Below, piece after piece: positions 59,191 through 64,000 of a stretch of 64,000 nt of DNA. Position 1 is the stretch's first letter. Each line of letters starts with the position of its first letter. The position numbers and the translations under genes were made by a program. The notes under the pieces were generated by a model. It was not told the origin of the DNA. It saw nothing but the letters and a program-made list of their open reading frames with translations, and did no database searches. Origin of the DNA: Antitrichia curtipendula. Its lineage: Eukaryota > Streptophyta > Bryopsida > Hypnales > Leucodontaceae. Location of the stretch: assembly GCA_951230915.1 (NCBI GenBank), contig OX579638.1:3614696-3678695 (forward strand). Reading direction: 5' to 3'.

Positions 59191-60003
59191 TCAATTTGCA
59201 TGATTATCATATTCAACAAAAGTTAATAGCTTTATCACTTCACCATCTTTGTTTGTATATTCTTCAAAGTAAGAATAATCTTCTTCGGCTTCATCTGCAA
59301 TTTTTATCTCTCCCCGTGTCATCTTGGGTACTAAATGTTCACATTCTTCATTATTGAAATTGATTTCATTGTCCATATTTTCTCCTTGCAAACTTTCATT
59401 GGCATCTAAACTCTCATCAAAATCACTACTACTTGAAGTGTCTTCGGAATCACTACTATTTGAAGTGTCATCAGAATCACTACTATATGAAGTCTTGTTT
59501 GAATCAATACTATTTGAAGTCCCTCCAAAGTCATTGTTGTTGAAAATACCTTCAAGATTAGTAACTTCACATCCTTCTATTGTCTCTTTGTTGTTACCAT
59601 TTGTTTCATCAATATTGAACACAAAAGGAGTTCTTTTGCTAAATCTTGGAATACTCTTTGTATTTTTTCCCTTGGCTTTGCTAATTGATGTAGCATTTTT
59701 AACATGAATACCTTGTGCCTTCTTTCGACGAACTTTGCTGCCAATTGTGTATGATGGTCGAGGGCAATCATTGTTTAAACAAGTATAACGAGGTTGTTTC
59801 AATTTGTGATTTGCAAACATCCAAAACCTATGATTCCCTGATTTGCAATCTGGACATTCTTTTGGTAATGATTTAACCAACTCGTCCATTTTATCTTCAG
59901 ACCAAATTCTTTCCTTTGTAGTTGTCTTTTCTATTCTTTTCTTTTTGTTCTCATTTGTTTTCACTTCACCATCACCAATCCGTTTCCTTGATAGCATCCC
60001 CAT
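59191..60003 (-). CDS. Protein with variant DOF-like zinc finger and acidic Ser/Asp region
   Basis: An uninterrupted 270-residue frame starts with ATG at 60,003. The N-terminus is basic (KKKRIEK, a possible nuclear signal). Residues 50-80 form C-X2-C-X21-C-X4-C with NHKLKQPRYTC, close to the DOF finger (C-X2-C-X21-C-X2-C with a conserved QPRYFC), and a basic tail follows (SKVRRKKAQG), as after DOF fingers. The last cysteine spacing is X4 instead of X2, so zinc binding would differ from DOF. Residues about 160-205 are Ser/Asp/Thr repeats, coded by ~30-bp DNA repeats and acidic enough for an activation domain. It lies next to the GCTTWAAGC array. It may be a plant transcription factor, a transposon-encoded DNA-binding protein or a recent pseudogene. 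DOF homology is an inference from spacing and the QPRY motif. Confidence 0.5.
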   Translation of the reverse strand: MGMLSRKRIGDGEVKTNENKKKRIEKTTTKERIWSEDKMDELVKSLPKECPDCKSGNHRFWMFANHKLKQPRYTCLNNDCPRPSYTIGSKVRRKKAQGIHVKNATSISKAKGKNTKSIPRFSKRTPFVFNIDETNGNNKETIEGCEVTNLEGIFNNNDFGGTSNSIDSNKTSYSSDSDDTSNSSDSEDTSSSSDFDESLDANESLQGENMDNEINFNNEECEHLVPKMTRGEIKIADEAEEDYSYFEEYTNKDGEVIKLLTFVEYDNHAN

Positions 60004-62577
60004 TTTGAATCAATACTGAAAGTAGATCAACACAAAAATTCTAAATACCAACTTAAATGATTGCAAAAGCTATTTTTGCTATTGAAAGAATTTTAGATAA
60101 AGAGTCTATGGTTTATATACAAGATGGAAATCAAGAAAAAGTAAAATAAAAAATTCTTTTACTTTGATGATTATACTAAAATAAAAGTAAAATAAAAAAT
60201 AAAAGTAAAATAAAAAATAAAAATAAAAGAACTTACTTCTTGTGAAAAGAGATTTTTGTGAAAAAAAATTGCAGATAAAATTATGTTCTGTTAGTTCTGT
60301 TGGCAGGATGTATTAGGGCTGACTCAATTGGTCCGAAAATTAGGGTTCGCAATTGCAATCAGTTTCGGTCTGTGAGCGATGGCGGGACCATCAAATCCTC
60401 GAACTTAGCTTCTTCCTTTTGCTAGCATTGTTTCTTTCCAATGGCACTGTCTTCGTCGTCCAATACTTTTGGTGCCTCACTCCTTGGCAATGCTACTTGC
60501 TCCATTGTGAAGTCTTGATCGAGAAATTTTGGAAATTGAGCTAGAGCGAGTCGGTGTGTGTATTTTAGGGTTGCCTTGCATGCAATACTTCTGCAATTGA
60601 GATTTAGTCCCAAGGATGGGGAGAGAGGACGTAGTTGTTGGCCTTGTGTGAAGAATGGCACATGGCAAAGTGGAGGATTAGGCAAAATGAGAGGAGCGAA
60701 GCTAGTGTGCGAGCGTGGAGCATGGAGCGTAGAGCTTAGAGCTAGAAACCTGAGCAGGAAACTAAATGTTTGTTGAGAATTATTTTTGCAATTAAAAGGT
60801 GACCAATTTTTTTGTCAAATTTGAAAATATTTTGAGATTTTTCTAATAAATTGTACCTATGACCATGGATTATTGATGCCCTAAGACCGTGGAAAATAAG
60901 ATTTTTCATAATATCTAAAATAAAAACTTGAACCTAGTCTTCTAATGGTCTATGTGACAATCAATTTTTCAATGCAAACAATGAATGTAAATGAAAAATT
61001 CCGAGAAATGTCACAGTGAACCCTAAACCCGTGTTGGATGGTTTTTTAGATTAAAAAAATAAAAGCAAATATTGCAATTATTGAATGTGATTTTATACAC
61101 ACAAAATTTTTTTTGGTCATGATATATTGGTATATTTGTTTCTTGATAAAGAAGGTGCTCTAACTATGAATCACATCCACTTAATGCAATAAAAACAACA
61201 TTTAAGCACAAAATAGACAAAACCATAAAAGACAAGAATAAAGTAGTGTCTTTTTTTTATATCTAAAATAGAAAAATAATTATAAATATGAGGTATAAAA
61301 TAGACAACCTCTATATTCACCATCCACAAAAAGTTAGAGTTAGCGGATATATTCTCTTAGTCCCACTAAGAACCTCCAAATTGATTTAGAAATTGTACCA
61401 CTAAAAAGGTTTCATTTACCAATTTTGATTGTTGATTGCTAAAGCCATGTGGAACAGAGGGTGGAGTAGATACACACGTGATTTGAATTCTAGTTTTCTT
61501 GCTCAATGATCAAATTCAATATATGGAGTGGTTTAGTGGTACAAACTCTAAACCAATTTCATTGGAGTTTTTTAGTGGAATTGAGGCAGTAATGATGAAC
61601 TACTTTGCTACTTCAACAACTCAACAAGTTGCTTTCAAAAATATGTTTAAGCTCATCAAAGTTTATTGTAGAAACATAAATGTAAAGATCAACTCTTGCA
61701 TTGAGGCAATATATCACTTTGAATATAGTAAATTATTTTAAATTTGTCCAGTGGACTTTCTTTTCCAACATCTTTCTTAGCATTTGTTAGAAATAGGCAC
61801 AAAAATATTTTAGAAATGATCCCACATTCAATATGTATTGGTATTTTGTTTTATTTTAACTATAAATATATTGTTGCAAAGTATTGTTGATATCATGTAG
61901 CTAACTACTTAATATGTGTTTCTTGATTTTAGATAGACTTTAAATAGAGTAGGATGAGATTCAAGAAGTTTGGGCAATTTTTTCATGGTCTTTGACATTT
62001 GTTTAAGTTTCAATGCATATGCTGGATTAATAAGATTTTAGATGAAATGGATGAACTTGGACGTTTGACTTTGACGCAATTGGATACTTGGATATGCTTG
62101 AATTTAGATAAATCTGACCCACTTCAAACTATAAAGGCTTACTTTCTAAATTCTTCTAAGTTTCTTTTAACTATTAAATATCTTTTTAAGTTTCTAAAAC
62201 AAATCATCTGTATTCATCAAAGTACACCAAAGGCCATGGAAAGAATTAATCAATGTTAGCTTAGTTAGCAAGGCTGAGGTAAAAGTCATTGATAATGATG
62301 AAAATTTTGGCATCAACCTTACCTCTTTCAAGACTTTGGGGTAGTCAACATTATCCATATGTTTCATAGATATAAACATTGTTTTCACAAAAAACAAACT
62401 TTCATCTAATACTAAAAAGTAATATTAAAAAATATCATCTAATAGAAAGTAATTGTTTCAACTATTTAACTCCAAATGAATACTTGTTGGCACCAAAATG
62501 TATTGTGGGTCACAAAGATACCAAATTTTTATAAAACAAAAATACTGTTTTCTAAAATAGCATTTCTAAAGCATTGT
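60004..62577. other. Upstream and intergenic region, no gene resolved
   Basis: 60,300-60,780 is GC-richer, with ORFs on both strands (minus 60,422-60,685 and plus 60,353-60,544); this could be the promoter or first exon of the DOF-like gene, but I cannot join it. Plus-strand ORFs at 61,499-61,741 and 61,999-62,259 have protein-like composition but no motif I recognise. They may be exons of a decayed mobile gene. Confidence 0.3.
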
Positions 62578-63755
62578 CTCGGGGAGGTCACTTCCCCTTA
62601 TGTTTTGTAACCACGTGCGTTAACCACCTATTTGTTTGGAGGCTATTTACTTAGTAATCATGATTTTAAAGGACCTTTTTAGTAGAAAAAAAGCTACTTG
62701 GTCTTAATTTTAAGCACCCTATAGGTAATTATAAATGAAACTCTAACTTAATTTTTGGCACACTATAGTATTTATAAACTTTAGGAATTTTGTTTTATTT
62801 GATAATGAAGGATTTTTGGGTGAATGTTGGGCATAAAAATATGCAACATACATAAAAAATTAGGATCAAACTTAACCCTTAACTTTCTGAACGACCGGAA
62901 TGTGGTCAATTTGTTTTTTGAAGTGTTTTTTCTATTATTAAAAATAGATAAATGAAGTTGCACTTGAAGTGATGCTTTGAAGAATCAAGTTGGCCATCTT
63001 TATATGCGGTTAGATTTACATAATAAACTATTGTTTTGTTTTTTTTAAATCCCAAAGCATAGGTGGTTGGGTGCTTGGACAAAAAAGCCAATAGATTGGG
63101 GGGATTTGGCCAATGTAAGCGTAGCACATGAAAGGATAAGCCTAGCTTGTAAATGGTGTTTTGACCTTAGAAATGCGCATTTTGATTCAATTTTCACATT
63201 ATGTCTTTTGGGCTATCCTTTAATTTCATCAATTGTTTTTTATCATTGGAATTCTCGTAGTTTTATTATCTAATTGACATTTCATATTACACTCACTAAA
63301 ATATTTAATTTGAAAATGTTGGTGTATCAAGGTCATAAACTTATGTTTTATAGGCCCAAAAATAATGAAATTTGTTATTATGAACTCCCAACTTGTAAAC
63401 ATTCCAATTTATAACAAGTTGCCAATTTATAACAAGTTGCCAACTTGTATACATTCCAATTTATAACAAGTTAAAACATAATATTTTTCATTCATCCTTT
63501 AGAAGGACTAAGGATTATACTCATCCTAAATTTTATTTTTTTTCTTCTATGATTTTATTCACACTAATTTATATCTACTTTTTTTTAAATCAAAAGATTT
63601 TTCAATACCCTATTTTATATATAATGATGTTTCAAGAATTAAATCCAAGCTAAAATAGATCTACATCATTTATAAATTTTTGCTCGAATGAATAAAATTC
63701 ACCCTATAGTTTAACTCACGTGGTTTTCTACTTTTCGCAAAGTGACCTCCCCAAG
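62578..63755. mobile_element. Non-autonomous hAT-type element with perfect 8-bp TSD
   Basis: Terminal CTCGGGGAGGTCACTT at the left and, inverted, CTTGGGGAGGTCACTT at the right (15 of 16 match). AGCATTGT flanks both sides exactly (62,570-62,577 and 63,756-63,763). Eight-base duplication indicates the hAT superfamily (P elements are the other option). 1,178 bp. The interior has short ORFs, including 63,067-63,273, none transposase-like. Its ends differ from the CAGCCC ends of the 22.2-kb hAT element, so it belongs to another family. Confidence 0.75.
63388..63473. repeat. Short tandem repeat inside the 62.6-kb element
   Basis: The unit AATTTATAACAAGTTGCC and a longer form with AACTTGTAAACATTCC alternate over about 85 bp. 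AACTTGT and ACAAGTT are mutual complements, so each unit can form a small hairpin. Confidence 0.7.
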
Positions 63756-63763
63756 AGCATTGT

Positions 63764-64000
63764 AGCCACATAGTACCAATCAACAATTTAACATTTCTAT
63801 TAGAGGAGATTTTTGGGGTCTAGAGGGCTCTAAGTTATCATGGCTGCAGGAACAAGAGAGCAACGCCATTGTTGCAGTCTAACATGGCCGAACTTCGGCC
63901 ATCTAAAAATTAAATAAATAAATAAAAGAATTTTTTTCCAACTTCTTTTATCATTTTAAAAACTATTTTTTTATTTTTTTAAATTTTTTTTAGAATTTAT
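63764..64000. other. Intergenic edge of the window
   Basis: No feature recognised. It ends in a T-rich tract. Confidence 0.5.

Overview
The window looks like nuclear DNA of a land plant, or of a close streptophyte relative. It holds a plant-type mitochondrial aldehyde dehydrogenase gene with GT-AG introns, an intronless plant-type histone H4 gene, CCCTAAA telomere-like runs, and many plant-style DNA transposons (hAT, CACTA/Tnp2, several MITE families). Intergenic DNA is very AT-rich, while the two host genes are islands of higher GC. I cannot name the species. A seed-free plant is a guess only.

Layout. 1-8.1 kb: degenerate TTAA-flanked elements whose ends read CCCCTAAA, with MITEs beside and inside them. 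8.9-13.0 kb: ALDH2-type gene on the minus strand, five exons, 532 codons. 13.4-20.4 kb: repeats, hairpins, a TTAA element and two MITEs. 20.4-22.1 kb: remnant of a DDE transposase (pogo-like at best). 22,181-26,998: a complete hAT element with terminal inverted repeats (TIRs), an 8-bp target duplication (TSD) and a transposase pseudogene. 27.1 kb: CACTA-type MITE. 30-31.7 kb: another TTAA element and a hairpin MITE. 32.9-33.3 kb: histone H4. 34.4-41 kb: more TTAA elements, including a tandem segmental duplication into one copy of which a further element has inserted. 41.5-45.1 kb: decayed Tnp2 (CACTA) transposase. 46.6-53.1 kb: a candidate large element I do not recognise, with two convergent genes between arrays of ACAATTTGTC. 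57.5-58.9 kb: a related end sequence followed by an array of a different palindrome, GCTTWAAGC. 59.2-60.0 kb: an ORF with a variant DOF-like zinc finger. 62,578-63,755: non-autonomous hAT-type element with a perfect 8-bp TSD.

Only ALDH2 and H4 are clear host genes. Everything else is mobile DNA in various states of decay. The best candidates for something undescribed are the 46.6-53.1 kb element with its relative at 57.5 kb, the TTAA/CCCCTAAA family (piggyBac-like hallmarks, no transposase here), and the DOF-like ORF. All intron positions, TIRs and TSDs were read by eye. No database search or alignment program was used.
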